Part shown: positions 45,406-55,415 of the stretch, in pieces
Numbering within the stretch: position 1 is the first letter of the stretch
Layout: each line of letters begins with the position of its first letter
Assembly (NCBI RefSeq): GCF_030489605.1
Contig: NZ_JAUKFY010000001.1
Coordinates: 412,043-476,042, forward strand
DNA: 64,000 bases
Source: Brevibacillus laterosporus
Lineage (GTDB): Bacteria > Bacillota > Bacilli > Brevibacillales > Brevibacillaceae
Reading direction: 5' to 3'
Notes under the pieces: model-generated
Told to the model about the DNA's origin: nothing
What the model saw: only the letters and a program-made list of their open reading frames with translations
Databases searched by the model: none
Position numbers and translations under genes: made by a program

Positions 45406-45728
45406 CATTAGATGATAGATGCATTTGTTTTACACATAGGCTCCGTTCCTATATGGCTAGGCGGAGCCTATCTCTATCCCATATTTTTTAATCAAAGTGT
45501 ACAAAGAAGCAGAAGCTTCTATGAAAGATTAGGAATTTTTGGGTATAATAAAAACGGCTTCATCATCGTATGTGTTACAAATGTCTCAATTTAAACGGCA
45601 TGCAATGTGAGTAAATGCATGTGGTCATTAGACATTGGGTATCATTTTGCGATACAATGAGACGATACCGTCTTTCAGACATTATAAAAGAGAGATATCG
45701 TGGCCTTAGAAATGGGAGGTGCTTGGTC
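45406..45728. other. Intergenic region lonB-lon
   Basis: It begins with a perfect inverted repeat ATAGGCTCCG/CGGAGCCTAT (45436-45445 and 45462-45471) without a clear T-tract, probably the end of lonB transcription. An unrelated 60-codon frame lies over it, with no ribosome site. The last 130 bases include an open frame in phase with lon, but the GGGAGG site and ATG at 45729 set its start. No CIRCE or CtsR element is visible. Confidence 0.5.
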
Positions 45729-48068
45729 ATGAGTGAACATACAGGATCCCGTGAAATACCGCTGCTGCCGCTTCGTGGTTTATTGGTTTATCCAAGCATG
45801 GTGTTGCATTTGGATGTAGGACGTGAGAAATCCGTAAGGGCTCTTGAAAGAGCGATGGTAGATGATAATTATATTCTGCTATCAACGCAAGAGGATGTGC
45901 AGGTGGAGGAACCGGATGCAGAACAAATTTATTCGGTGGGTACAGTTGCACGAGTGAAGCAGATGTTAAAGTTGCCTAATGGAACAATTCGTGTACTAGT
46001 GGAAGGCTTAGAGCGTGCCTCTATTAACGAATATCTGCAAAAAGATGATTATTACTACGTTTCGATTACATATTTACCTGAAACCAGGAAAAATGAAAAT
46101 GAAATCGAAGCTATGGTGCGAACTGTTTTACAGCAGTTCGAGCAATATATCAAAATTTCTAAGAAAGTATCCCCTGAGACGCTAAGCTCAGTTAGTGATA
46201 TTGAAGAAGCGGGGCGTATGGCGGATGTCATTGCATCCCATCTACCGCTTAAAATAAAGGATAAGCAAGATGTATTAGAAGCAGTAGATGTTCATCGTCG
46301 TCTAGAAATCTTGCTCAATATCTTAAACAACGAACGAGAAGTACTGGAGCTAGAACGACGTATTGGTCAGCGAGTTAAAAAGCAAATGGAAAAAACGCAA
46401 AAGGAATATTACCTTCGCGAACAGATGAAGGCCATACAAAAGGAGTTAGGTGAGCGTGACGGGCGCAATGGGGAAATGGATGATTTACGTGAGCAATTGC
46501 TCCAATCCGACGCCCCAGAGCGTATCAAGGTTAAGCTGGAGAAAGAACTCGATCGCCTAGATAAGATGCCAGCTACTTCTGCAGAAAGCAGCGTGGTTCG
46601 CACTTATATTGATACATTACTCTCCTTGCCATGGACGAAAAAGACAGAGGATAATCTAGATATTGCCCATGCTGAAACGATTTTAAATGAAGACCACTAC
46701 GGCCTTGAAAAACCAAAAGAGCGTATTCTGGAGTATCTTGCTGTACAAAAATTAGTAAGTGATTTAAAAGGCCCGATTCTATGCCTTGTAGGTCCTCCAG
46801 GTGTCGGTAAGACCTCCTTGGGCAGATCTATTGCAAGAGCGATGGGCCGGAAGTTTATCCGTATCTCGCTTGGTGGTGTGCGTGATGAAGCAGAAATTCG
46901 TGGACACCGTCGCACCTATGTAGGAGCGATGCCAGGCCGAATTATCCAATCCATGCGTCAAGCAGGTACTGTTAATCCTGTTATTTTGCTTGATGAGATC
47001 GATAAGCTCGCGAGTGATTTCCGCGGAGATCCAGCGTCGGCATTATTGGAAGTGCTTGATCCAAATCAGAACGAAAAATTTAGTGATCATTATGTAGAAG
47101 AAGTTTATGATTTGTCCAATGTTATCTTCTTAACAACGGCAAATACGCTTCATACCATACCAAGACCATTGCTTGATCGAATGGAGACAATCGAAATTTC
47201 CGGCTATACCGAGCTGGAGAAATTCCATATTATGCAGGATTATCTCCTTCCTAAAAATATAAAGTCCCACGGTATCACAAAAGAGAAACTCCAAGTGGCT
47301 GATGAAGCCATGATGAAGGTGATTCGCCAGTATACAAGAGAAGCAGGGGTGCGCAACCTGAACCGTGAAGCAGCGAATTTGTGCCGTAAAGCTGCTAAAA
47401 TCATTGTCAGTGGAGAAAAGAAACGCGTGGTTGTAACACCTAAGACCTTGGAAAATCTGCTAGGTAAACCACGATTCCGCTATGGTCTAGCAGAGAAGGA
47501 AGACCAGGTTGGTTCTGTTACAGGATTAGCATGGACCCAAGTGGGAGGAGATACCTTAAATGTTGAAGTAAGTGTTTATCCTGGTAAAGGTACTCTCACA
47601 TTAACTGGTCAATTAGGCGACGTTATGAAGGAGTCAGCGCAAGCTGCCCTCAGCTATATTCGTTCCCGTGCTGGTCAATGGGATATTACTCAGGATTTAC
47701 TGGAGAAAAATGATATTCATATTCACGTGCCGGAAGGAGCAATTCCAAAGGATGGTCCTTCCGCAGGGATTACGATGGCAACAGCCTTGTTATCTGCTTT
47801 GACAAATATTCCTGTGCGTAAAGAAGTGGGTATGACGGGTGAGATTACATTACGTGGCCGTGTATTGCCGATTGGCGGTTTGAAAGAAAAGGTGCTGTCT
47901 GCCCATCGTGCCGGCCTAACAACCATTATCTTGCCAATTGAAAACGAGAAGGACTTAGAAGATATTCCAGACAGTGTGAAAAATGATATGGCGTTCCATC
48001 CTGTAGAGCACATGGATGACGTGATTAAATATGCTTTTGTGCAAGAGAAAATGGTGAAAAAGAAATGA
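45729..48068 (+). CDS. lon: ATP-dependent protease Lon (LonA)
   Basis: Lon is a soluble hexameric protease that degrades damaged and regulatory proteins. An N-terminal substrate domain (about 1-200, starting [20 protein letters not shown]) and a coiled-coil follow each other. The AAA+ domain has Walker [14 protein letters not shown] and Walker [10 protein letters not shown]. The protease domain has the Ser in [14 protein letters not shown] and the Lys in [18 protein letters not shown] at 45729 is behind GGAGGTG; the open frame runs 38 codons further upstream with unlike sequence. The product has 779 residues, as is typical. engB overlaps its stop as ATGA. Confidence 0.97.
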   Translation: MSEHTGSREIPLLPLRGLLVYPSMVLHLDVGREKSVRALERAMVDDNYILLSTQEDVQVEEPDAEQIYSVGTVARVKQMLKLPNGTIRVLVEGLERASINEYLQKDDYYYVSITYLPETRKNENEIEAMVRTVLQQFEQYIKISKKVSPETLSSVSDIEEAGRMADVIASHLPLKIKDKQDVLEAVDVHRRLEILLNILNNEREVLELERRIGQRVKKQMEKTQKEYYLREQMKAIQKELGERDGRNGEMDDLREQLLQSDAPERIKVKLEKELDRLDKMPATSAESSVVRTYIDTLLSLPWTKKTEDNLDIAHAETILNEDHYGLEKPKERILEYLAVQKLVSDLKGPILCLVGPPGVGKTSLGRSIARAMGRKFIRISLGGVRDEAEIRGHRRTYVGAMPGRIIQSMRQAGTVNPVILLDEIDKLASDFRGDPASALLEVLDPNQNEKFSDHYVEEVYDLSNVIFLTTANTLHTIPRPLLDRMETIEISGYTELEKFHIMQDYLLPKNIKSHGITKEKLQVADEAMMKVIRQYTREAGVRNLNREAANLCRKAAKIIVSGEKKRVVVTPKTLENLLGKPRFRYGLAEKEDQVGSVTGLAWTQVGGDTLNVEVSVYPGKGTLTLTGQLGDVMKESAQAALSYIRSRAGQWDITQDLLEKNDIHIHVPEGAIPKDGPSAGITMATALLSALTNIPVRKEVGMTGEITLRGRVLPIGGLKEKVLSAHRAGLTTIILPIENEKDLEDIPDSVKNDMAFHPVEHMDDVIKYAFVQEKMVKKK

Positions 48069-48700
48069 AGATTACTTCAGCAGAATTTATTATCAGTGCC
48101 GTAGGGCCTCAACAATACCCGAAGGATCGCCTGCCAGAGATTGCTCTGGTGGGTCGTTCCAATGTTGGAAAATCATCTTTAATCAATAAAATGTTAAGTC
48201 GCAAAGCAATTGCTCGGACAAGCTCGCGTCCCGGAAAAACTCAGACACTTAACTATTTTAAAGTAAATAATCAAATGTACTTTGTGGATTTTCCCGGCTA
48301 CGGATATGCGAAGGTTTCCAAGTCCATTAAGTCGACTTGGGGCAGTATGATTGATGCTTATCTGAGCCAGCGAGAGGAGCTTAAATTTGTTGTTCAGCTA
48401 GTGGATATTCGCCATGCTCCCTCTAAAGATGACGTCAGCATGTATGAATATTGCAAGGAGCTTGGAATCCCTACTATCGTGGTAGCAACGAAAGGCGATA
48501 AGATTTCTCGCGGAAGATGGCTACAGCATTTAAAAGTTATTCGTCAAACTTTGAATTTCCAGTCAACAGATGCTCTCATTGTTTTCTCTACAGAAATGGG
48601 ACAAGGCAGGGATGAACTATGGGGAGAGATTTTACGCAGGCTAAAAGGCAAGCAAGAATCGCCCGAAGAATCCGCTCATATACTGGAAGGTAATGAGTAA
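48065..48700 (+). CDS. engB: Ribosome-biogenesis GTPase EngB (YsxC)
   Basis: The essential GTPase needed for late assembly of the 50S subunit. G1 is [16 protein letters not shown]2/G3 includes [25 protein letters not shown], and G4 is [11 protein letters not shown]. The 211-residue length is typical. The start overlaps the lon stop, the same lon-ysxC coupling as in B. subtilis. The ribosome site is the A-rich GGTGAAAAAG inside lon. Confidence 0.97.
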   Translation: MKITSAEFIISAVGPQQYPKDRLPEIALVGRSNVGKSSLINKMLSRKAIARTSSRPGKTQTLNYFKVNNQMYFVDFPGYGYAKVSKSIKSTWGSMIDAYLSQREELKFVVQLVDIRHAPSKDDVSMYEYCKELGIPTIVVATKGDKISRGRWLQHLKVIRQTLNFQSTDALIVFSTEMGQGRDELWGEILRRLKGKQESPEESAHILEGNE

Positions 48701-48770
48701 AGAAATCAGGCTACGTTAGTAAGACACCAACAGCTTAGACAGAGAAACAGCTTCCCGAGGAGGAGAAAGG

Positions 48771-50138
48771 ATGTCTTCACAAGGATTTGCATTACGGGGA
48801 CTTATTGAAGGATTTTACGGTAAGCCGTGGTCGCATGAGGATCGGATTGATATGCTGCACTTTATCAGTCAGCATGGCTTTAATGCCTATTTTTATGCGC
48901 CCAAAGATGATGCGATCCTGCGGGATGATTGGCAGATGCATCATTCTCCCGCCCAAATGCGTCTCATTTCGGAGCTGATTTCAGAGGCACATTCGGTGGG
49001 ATGTGCCTTTTACTATTGTCTTAGTCCGGGGATGAGTATGCAGTATGCCAGCTCGAAGCATGTAGATAGATTGATAGAAAAGTACGAGAAACTCCTTGCT
49101 TGCGGTGTGACGAAATTTGCTTTGTTGTTTGATGATATTCCACAGGAATTAATGCATAAAAGTGATCAAGAGACATTCATTCATTTAGCAGAGGCGCATG
49201 TACAGGTTACTCTTTTGGTCTGGAACAAGCTAAAAGAGACTAGTAAGGATGTTCATCTCGTGGTATGCCCTACGGTTTATCATGGCAGAGGTGATGAAGC
49301 GTATATTACCTATCTGGGACAACATTTGCCAACGGAAATAGATCTGTTTTGGACGGGGAGGTTTGTCTGTTCCCCTTATCTAACGGAAGCAGACTCCCGA
49401 TACTTTTTTGAACAAACACGACACTACCCGCTCTATTGGGATAATTATCCAGTGAATGATTTGGCGATGTCGAGCGAGCTGCACATTGGTCCTTTGCAAA
49501 ATAGAGATGCTGATCTGTTCCGTTTTGCTACTGGGTATGTAGCTAATGCAATGGAATATCCTGAAAGCTCCAAGATTTCTATCATGACAATCGGTGAATA
49601 TTTAACCCATCCTGATTCCTATGATCCTGAGGAGGCCTTTCAACGCGCAGTGAAAGAGATAGTGGGACCTGAAGATTTTCATGCCTTTCTTTTGTTTGCC
49701 GATCATGTGCGCGCATCGTTTTTGTGTGACGAAGAAGCCCCGCAGCTACTGGAAAAATTGCATCAGTTTCGCTACCACTTTTTTCACGGCGATCAACAGA
49801 AGGCTGTGGAAATTCTGGAGCACACCTTTTCCGAAATGGAGAGTTCTGCAAGGCATCTATTGAACGGCATGCAAAATGAAAGGTTATATAAAGAAATAAA
49901 AGGCTGGCTGAAAAAATATGCATACTGGGCTAAATTAGGCAAAACGGCAACGCGTTTAATTGACGCTGGCCGGAAGGGGCAAACGATTCGGGCAATCTTT
50001 TATTTTTTACGAATGAGACGAAGGTTACGGCAAGCGGAAAAGCTTCCTGAGAAGGTAAGTAGCAATGTCATGCGGTTAATGGTAGAGGCGCTTAGCTTGG
50101 AAGTGCGAAATTACCGGACTTGGAAACGTCGTGTATAA
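48771..50138 (+). CDS. GH84-type beta-N-acetylglucosaminidase domain protein, cytoplasmic
   Basis: The protein is a glycosidase of the GH84 family, whose members remove beta-linked N-acetylglucosamine by substrate-assisted catalysis. The N-terminal LRGLIEGFYGKPWSHEDRI and YFYAPKDDAIL motifs are characteristic. The catalytic aspartate pair is Asp121-Asp122 in LLFDDIPQEL. The first 300 residues form the barrel, and the rest is a helical tail. There is no signal peptide, membrane helix or carbohydrate module, so it appears intracellular, unlike secreted hyaluronidase-type enzymes. GAGGAGAAAGG precedes the ATG. It lies between engB and the hem operon, where B. subtilis has no such gene. The natural substrate is unknown. 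Confidence 0.85.
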   Translation: MSSQGFALRGLIEGFYGKPWSHEDRIDMLHFISQHGFNAYFYAPKDDAILRDDWQMHHSPAQMRLISELISEAHSVGCAFYYCLSPGMSMQYASSKHVDRLIEKYEKLLACGVTKFALLFDDIPQELMHKSDQETFIHLAEAHVQVTLLVWNKLKETSKDVHLVVCPTVYHGRGDEAYITYLGQHLPTEIDLFWTGRFVCSPYLTEADSRYFFEQTRHYPLYWDNYPVNDLAMSSELHIGPLQNRDADLFRFATGYVANAMEYPESSKISIMTIGEYLTHPDSYDPEEAFQRAVKEIVGPEDFHAFLLFADHVRASFLCDEEAPQLLEKLHQFRYHFFHGDQQKAVEILEHTFSEMESSARHLLNGMQNERLYKEIKGWLKKYAYWAKLGKTATRLIDAGRKGQTIRAIFYFLRMRRRLRQAEKLPEKVSSNVMRLMVEALSLEVRNYRTWKRRV

Positions 50139-50148
50139 GGGTGGAAGC

Positions 50149-50203
50149 AAAATCAAACAGGCACCTTTCTATTCGCAAGGAAGATGTCTGTTTGATTTTT
50201 TAT
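50149..50203. terminator. Bidirectional terminator between GH84 and EamA genes
   Basis: AAATCAAACAG (50150-50160) pairs with CTGTTTGATTT (50188-50198), with T-tract TTTTTT on the plus strand and a weaker one on the minus strand. Confidence 0.85.
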
Positions 50204-50242
50204 GTATAAAAGCTGACTCTATAGACATAAGACTGTGGAAGG

Positions 50243-51160
50243 CTAAGCAGAGATTTTTGCTTTTAGATTGCGTAGCCAGAATAGAACAGGCAGTTCTGAA
50301 AACAGCATGCCACTTAGGATAAAAGCACAGCCGATCAATTGCTTCACCGTCAACAGCTCGTGAATCCATAGGTAGGAGGTGAATGCTGCAAAGACTGGTT
50401 CTAAGGCAAAGATCAGTGCCACATGCGTTGGAGAGGTGTCCTTTTGAAAAGAGGTTTGCACCAAGAATGCGAGGGCAGTAGCCGGAATTGCCGTGATAAA
50501 TAGCGCCCATTGAACCTCAGAGTGACCTATGATGAAAGGATCATATATCGTTTGCCAATCCTCTAGGAGAAGGGCGTAGCACATACTGAAAAATGAGACA
50601 GTGAACAATTGAATGATTACTAAGGGCATCGTAGGAAACCGAGGAGAATACCGACCGGTCAACACAATCTGCATGGCAAAGCAAATTGCACAGCAAAGCA
50701 CTAAAAAATCGCCAAATGTAAGAGAAAGAGTACCATTCATCGTTAATAAGTAAAGCCCAATTACGGCCATACAGACGCCGATAAAGGCAGAGGCTTTCAC
50801 TTTATGCTTCAGTACAACAATCGACAGTAAGGGTACAAGCACAACGGACAGACCTGTAATAAAGCCTGCCTTTGATGGCGAAGTATACAAGAGTCCCACT
50901 GTTTGGGTTGCATAGCTGACAAACAGCCAAAAGCCTAGAAATATACCGCTGCGTACCAAAGAAAAGTTACAGGTTTGCCAAGCCCTTGGATTTCGAATAA
51001 AGTAGATAAGGGACAAGAATAACGAAGCGCTAAAAAAACGGATCGCATTAAACGTATTGGGAGGAAGCATGTGAACCGCATTCTGAACGACCACAAAGGT
51101 TGCTCCCCAGATAAAAACGATACATAACAATAAACAGTCAACCATCAATGCTTTTTTCAC
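50243..51160 (-). CDS. EamA-family (DMT) transporter
   Basis: The product is an integral membrane protein with ten predicted helices, formed by two EamA repeats (about 5-140 and 150-290). The first begins CIVFIWGATFVVVQNAV and the second TFGDFLVLCCAICFAMQ. The helix 4-5 region with SKAGFITGLSVVLVPL and the second-repeat FALEPVFAAFTSYL are typical of the drug/metabolite transporter superfamily. The GTG start follows GAGGTAGTAGG. It is divergent from hemA. The substrate is unknown; family members export amino acids, nucleotides or other small molecules. Confidence 0.87.
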   Translation of the reverse strand: MKKALMVDCLLLCIVFIWGATFVVVQNAVHMLPPNTFNAIRFFSASLFLSLIYFIRNPRAWQTCNFSLVRSGIFLGFWLFVSYATQTVGLLYTSPSKAGFITGLSVVLVPLLSIVVLKHKVKASAFIGVCMAVIGLYLLTMNGTLSLTFGDFLVLCCAICFAMQIVLTGRYSPRFPTMPLVIIQLFTVSFFSMCYALLLEDWQTIYDPFIIGHSEVQWALFITAIPATALAFLVQTSFQKDTSPTHVALIFALEPVFAAFTSYLWIHELLTVKQLIGCAFILSGMLFSELPVLFWLRNLKAKISA

Positions 51161-51521
51161 CCTACTACCTCGTTTCTAAAAAAATGTGTTGGCCGATTTC
51201 GAGCTATAGTACTCATTATAAGAGTAGATAAACAGGGAAGAAAGGAGTTTTTTGATAGTTCCGAAAGAAGCATGAACAAGTGAAAACGAGACAAACTAAG
51301 ATAGTGAACATCTGGATAAAATTAACACGGCTAATAAATGTTAATTCATGGAAAATGATGTGAAATCTTGAAAGTAATTTGTCGAACCAGTGAATAGCAC
51401 ATTTGACAAGGTTTTTTGGATAACTTTAATGAAATTTTCACATTTTAAACTACTTGCTTACGGACATAATGTTATAATAAAGAAGCTAAAATCCGTATTT
51501 GAATGACACGGGAGGAAGGCT
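51161..51521. other. Divergent promoter region eamA/hemA
   Basis: AT-rich intergenic region. On the plus strand TTGACA (51403-51408) with a weak TTAATG 17 bases on, and a TATAAT at 51473-51478 with no matching -35, are candidate hemA promoters. The stretch ACATAATGTTATAATAA near 51465-51480 vaguely resembles a PerR/Fur site but is not a good inverted repeat, so I do not call it. No riboswitch or coding frame was seen. Confidence 0.45.
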
Positions 51522-52889
51522 ATGGAAATCTTACTGCTCGGCCTAAATTATAAGACAGCGCCTGTCGAAATTCGTGAAAAATTCACGTTTAATGACGACA
51601 GCACGCCGAGAGCACTTCATATTCTATCTCATACCAAAAGCATTCTAGAATGTATCATCGTGGGAACCTGTAACCGGACTGAAATCTATGTGGTTTGCGA
51701 TCAGTTGCATACCGGTAGATTTTATACACGGAATTTTCTTGCAGAATGGTTTGGCGTAGAGAAAGAGTCGCTTCTCGATTATATGTACGTAAAGGAAAAT
51801 GACGAAGCGATTGAGCACTTGTACCGTGTAACCTGTGGACTCGATTCCATGGTAATGGGAGAGACACAAATCATTGGTCAAATTCGCAACGCTTTTCTCC
51901 TAGCACAACAACATGAGACTACTGGAACTATTTTTAATACACTGTTTAAACAGGCTGTAACCCTTGCAAAACGGGCTCATACGGAGACTTCTGTAGGCCA
52001 AAATGCTGTATCGATCAGCTATGCTGCGATTGAGCTTGGCAAAAAGATTTTTGGAAGCTTTGCTGATAAGCATGTACTGATCTTAGGTGCAGGTAAGATG
52101 AGTTTATTAACAGCTAAGCATTTGCACGCAAACGGAGTGGCTCATGTGACAGTAGCAAACCGTACGCTGGAACGTGCACAGACCTTAGCTGAACAGTTCC
52201 GCGGTGAAGCCTGTACCATGGAGGATCTGCCCCAGAAGCTGGCTAAAGCAGACATCGTCATCAGTTCGACGGGAGCAACCGGTTTTGTCTTAACAAAAGC
52301 ACAATTAAAGCCGATTATGAAGCAGCGTCCTCATAAGCCATTGTTTATGATTGATATCGCCGTGCCGCGAGATCTTGATCCTGATATTCATGGATTGGAA
52401 AATGTATTCTTGTATGACATAGATGATCTGGAGGGCATTGTTCAGAGCAATCTGGCTGAACGCTCCAAAGAAGCAGAGCGCATTGAACTTATGATTGAGG
52501 AAGAGAAGCAGGAGTTCATTAACTGGAAACAGACGCTGGGCGTTGTGCCTTTGATTGCGGCTTTGCGCGAAAAAGCATTTTCCATTCATGGAGAAGCAAT
52601 CCGCAAAATTGAAAACAAATTGCCGCATTTAAATGAGAAGGAAATGCATATTATTCGTAAGCATACACGAGGAATTATTTCCCAATTACTGCATGATCCA
52701 ATCGTTCAACTGAAGGAGTTGACCGTCCAAAAGAAAGGAGAAGAGGTACTCGATATCTTTTCTACAATTTTTGCTTTGGATGAAATATTGGAAGGTAAAA
52801 AACAGGAAGCATTATGGGAGCAACAAAAGCGTGAAAGCTTAAGACGGGAAAAAGCTGTTTCATTACAATCACGTGAACAGCGTTTCTAG
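51522..52889 (+). CDS. hemA: Glutamyl-tRNA reductase
   Basis: The first committed enzyme of C5 tetrapyrrole synthesis; it reduces glutamyl-tRNA to glutamate-1-semialdehyde. The catalytic Cys50 lies in VGTCNRTEIY. The NADPH domain has LILGAGKMSLLTAKHL, and conserved motifs such as YKTAPVEIREK and GETQIIGQIRNAF are present. Length is 455. GGGAGGAAGG precedes the ATG. It opens the hem operon, as in B. subtilis. The extended C-terminal dimerisation helix ends in a Gln/Arg-rich tail. Confidence 0.96.
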   Translation: MEILLLGLNYKTAPVEIREKFTFNDDSTPRALHILSHTKSILECIIVGTCNRTEIYVVCDQLHTGRFYTRNFLAEWFGVEKESLLDYMYVKENDEAIEHLYRVTCGLDSMVMGETQIIGQIRNAFLLAQQHETTGTIFNTLFKQAVTLAKRAHTETSVGQNAVSISYAAIELGKKIFGSFADKHVLILGAGKMSLLTAKHLHANGVAHVTVANRTLERAQTLAEQFRGEACTMEDLPQKLAKADIVISSTGATGFVLTKAQLKPIMKQRPHKPLFMIDIAVPRDLDPDIHGLENVFLYDIDDLEGIVQSNLAERSKEAERIELMIEEEKQEFINWKQTLGVVPLIAALREKAFSIHGEAIRKIENKLPHLNEKEMHIIRKHTRGIISQLLHDPIVQLKELTVQKKGEEVLDIFSTIFALDEILEGKKQEALWEQQKRESLRREKAVSLQSREQRF

Positions 52890-52989
52890 CAAGAGGCGAG
52901 AAAGAAACGGATTTCTTCTTGCTCCGCCTGTTTTCACAGGCAATTGAGAAAATGGGCGTGATCTAGATAGTAGGGAAAGGTGAGCGTGT

Positions 52990-53808
52990 ATGGCAAATGC
53001 AAGATGGCTCTATGACTTGACCATCTTTCTCTATGCAGCGGGTGTACTTTGTTACTTCAATGATTTTTTGCAGAGTAACCGGCGAATGAAGCAAATTGCG
53101 CTAGGACTACTCTCGATTGTCTGGTTGTTACAAACCATCTTTTTTGTTTACCAAATGATCGTAAAGTCATATTTGCCCGTTGTTACCTTTTTTGAAACCT
53201 TAGTTTTTTATTCTTGGGTACTGGTAACCCTTTCTCTGATCATACATGCTGTAGCTCGCATTGATTTCTTACTATTTTTTACTAATGTGATCGGGTTTGG
53301 AGTTCTCACCTTATCCATGTTCTTTTCAGAGCCAGCAACTCCGCAGCACAGCGGAGTTATCTCTGATTTTATTTTTATTCATGTGACTATTGCTATCATT
53401 AGCTACGCATTACTGGCTGTGTCCATGATATTCTCAGGTATGTATCTTGTGAATCTACATATGCTGAAGCAAAAAAAATGGACACCGCTGTGGCAACGGC
53501 TCCCGAGTTTGGAGAAATTGGATGCGTTTTCTTTTAAACTAAACATTTTTGGTGTGCCGCTGCTTTTGTTGTCCGTTATTTTAGGCAGTATTTGGGCACA
53601 ATTGATTTTTTCACATGGATTTTGGATGGACGCGAAAGTATGTATGTCGATCGTCGTTCTGATTTTATATAGTATGCTGTTGTATCAAAGGGTTCGGAAT
53701 CAATGGTTGGGAAAAGTGGCAGCATGGATAAACATCATTGCATTTGTATGTTTATTGCTTAATTTTTTGCTGATTGATCCCTACTCACAATTTCATCAAT
53801 GGTCGTAG
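52990..53808 (+). CDS. hemX: HemX-like cytochrome c assembly family membrane protein
   Basis: The 272-residue integral membrane protein has eight predicted helices and belongs to the CcsA/HemX family. In B. subtilis HemX is a negative effector of HemA abundance, encoded at the same place. Helix segments IFLYAAGVLCYFNDFL, LVTLSLIIHAVARIDFLLFF and the conserved HVTIAIISYALLAVSMIFSG are visible. A GGGAAAGGTGAG sequence precedes the ATG. The next gene's start lies just after its stop. The short 100-base gap after hemA contains an imperfect hairpin. Confidence 0.88.
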   Translation: MANARWLYDLTIFLYAAGVLCYFNDFLQSNRRMKQIALGLLSIVWLLQTIFFVYQMIVKSYLPVVTFFETLVFYSWVLVTLSLIIHAVARIDFLLFFTNVIGFGVLTLSMFFSEPATPQHSGVISDFIFIHVTIAIISYALLAVSMIFSGMYLVNLHMLKQKKWTPLWQRLPSLEKLDAFSFKLNIFGVPLLLLSVILGSIWAQLIFSHGFWMDAKVCMSIVVLILYSMLLYQRVRNQWLGKVAAWINIIAFVCLLLNFLLIDPYSQFHQWS

Positions 53809-53821
53809 AGAGGTGGGGCAG

Positions 53822-54463
53822 ATGAATCCGCATTATCCAATTCATGTTAAAATGGAGGGAATGCTCTGTGCAGTTATTGGTGGTGGAGAAGTAGCTCAGC
53901 GCAAGGTAGGTTCTCTACTCGAATGTGGGGCCAAAATCACCATTATTTCTCCTGAGATAACGCCATTGTTAGCTGAATGGACCGAGCAGGGGAAGATCAA
54001 TTGGAAACGTGAGCTGTATCAGGGACAGGATTTAAGTCCGTATTTTTTTATCGTAGCTGCGACCAATCATCGGCATGTCAACTATTCGGTATATGAACAA
54101 GCGAAAAGAATCAAGGCTTTTATAAATATTGCAGACCGGCCAGACTTATGCAATTATATCGTTCCCTCTACGGTTAAGCGAGGTAGGCTGGTGATTTCTG
54201 TATCTACTTCGGGTGCAAGCCCCAGTTTGGCAAGTAAACTGCGTAGAAGGATAGAACAAGAGTTTGGTCAGGAATATGAGGGCTATGTTGACTTTTTAGC
54301 TCAGATGCGATTAAAGGTTTTACAGGAGATTAAAGATGCCACCGTGCGCAAACAAATCTTTCAAGAGTTGCTTGATGATAGATATGTAGAGGCGCCTTCC
54401 CTGCAAAGAGAGCAGATGGCAGATGCTTTACTACAACAGGTGAAACAAAGAGAGCAATTATAG
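53822..54463 (+). CDS. sirC: Precorrin-2 dehydrogenase (SirC/YlnF type)
   Basis: It oxidises precorrin-2 to sirohydrochlorin with NAD+. The N-terminal dinucleotide motif [19 protein letters not shown] and the central [12 protein letters not shown] and [21 protein letters not shown] match the Met8/SirC family. The ATG at 53822 follows GAGAGGTGGGG; the open frame extends upstream inside hemX with no ribosome site. The product, 213 residues, feeds both siroheme and, through CbiX, the cobalamin operon. Chelatase activity cannot be excluded, since Met8 proteins can be bifunctional. hemC starts ten bases after its stop. Confidence 0.9.
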   Translation: MNPHYPIHVKMEGMLCAVIGGGEVAQRKVGSLLECGAKITIISPEITPLLAEWTEQGKINWKRELYQGQDLSPYFFIVAATNHRHVNYSVYEQAKRIKAFINIADRPDLCNYIVPSTVKRGRLVISVSTSGASPSLASKLRRRIEQEFGQEYEGYVDFLAQMRLKVLQEIKDATVRKQIFQELLDDRYVEAPSLQREQMADALLQQVKQREQL

Positions 54464-54473
54464 GGAGGCAGAC

Positions 54474-55415
54474 ATGAAAGAGTGGAAAGTTGGATCGCGT
54501 AAAAGCATGCTGGCACTTACCCAAACAAAATGGGTGCTGGCTCGTTTGCGTGAAATAGACCCTGCATCAAGCTTCAGCATCACAGAGATTGTTACAAAGG
54601 GAGATCGCATTCTGGATGTTACACTTTCCAAAGTGGGCGGTAAAGGTCTGTTTGTAAAAGAAATCGAACAATCCCTGTTGGAAGAGCAAACTGATATGGC
54701 TGTCCATAGTTTAAAAGATATGCCTGCTGTCTTACCAGAAGGTTTGACGATCGGTGCCATTCCAAAAAGGGAAGACCCAAGGGATGTGCTGATTTCCAAG
54801 GACGGTAAGACGCTAGATGAGCTAAAACAAGGTGCTGTGGTGGGAACGAGCAGTTTGCGCCGTTCCTCCCAATTGCTGCATTACCGACCTGATCTAATTA
54901 TTAAACCGATTCGAGGAAATATTGATACACGAATCCGCAAGCTAGAGGAAGAGGATTTTGATGCAATTATTCTGGCTGCCGCTGGTCTTAAACGTGTAGA
55001 GTGGAAAGGCACGATCACGCAGTATCTTGATCCGCAAATCAGTCTTCCTGCGGTGGGGCAGGGGGCGCTTGCTATTGAGTGTCGTACACATGATGCTGAA
55101 ATGATGTCACTTTTACAACGGTTTGATCATCTGGAGACGCGTTATGCGGTCGAGGCGGAGCGAGCTTTTCTTCACAAGATGGAGGGAAGCTGTCAAGTGC
55201 CGATTGGTGCTTACGCAGAAGTACAGCTTGATGCAAATCAAAAGCCTTCCATTAGCATTACAGGGATGGTAGGGTCTCCTGATGGAAACCAATTGTTTAA
55301 AGCAACATTGACTGGAGACAATCCTCAAGCATTAGGTGAAAATTTGGCAGAAGAGCTGCTCCGTCAGGGGGCGCAAGAAGTGCTTGCTAAAGTATTGGAG
55401 GAGAACCGTCAATGA
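54474..55415 (+). CDS. hemC: Porphobilinogen deaminase (hydroxymethylbilane synthase)
   Basis: It polymerises four porphobilinogens to hydroxymethylbilane. The dipyrromethane cofactor attaches to Cys240 in [13 protein letters not shown]. The motifs [27 protein letters not shown], and [10 protein letters not shown] followed by [12 protein letters not shown] are conserved. Length is 313; AGGGAGG precedes the ATG. The stop overlaps the next gene as ATGA. Confidence 0.97.
   Translation: MKEWKVGSRKSMLALTQTKWVLARLREIDPASSFSITEIVTKGDRILDVTLSKVGGKGLFVKEIEQSLLEEQTDMAVHSLKDMPAVLPEGLTIGAIPKREDPRDVLISKDGKTLDELKQGAVVGTSSLRRSSQLLHYRPDLIIKPIRGNIDTRIRKLEEEDFDAIILAAAGLKRVEWKGTITQYLDPQISLPAVGQGALAIECRTHDAEMMSLLQRFDHLETRYAVEAERAFLHKMEGSCQVPIGAYAEVQLDANQKPSISITGMVGSPDGNQLFKATLTGDNPQALGENLAEELLRQGAQEVLAKVLEENRQ

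Noticed and set aside
45412..45594. A 60-codon plus-strand frame after lonB
   Set aside because: It lies over a perfect inverted repeat, has no ribosome site, and shows no domain. It is explained by the terminator-like hairpin.
51465..51480. A PerR/Fur-like site upstream of hemA
   Set aside because: ACATAATGTTATAATAA is AT-rich but not a good 7-1-7 inverted repeat; the resemblance may be chance.
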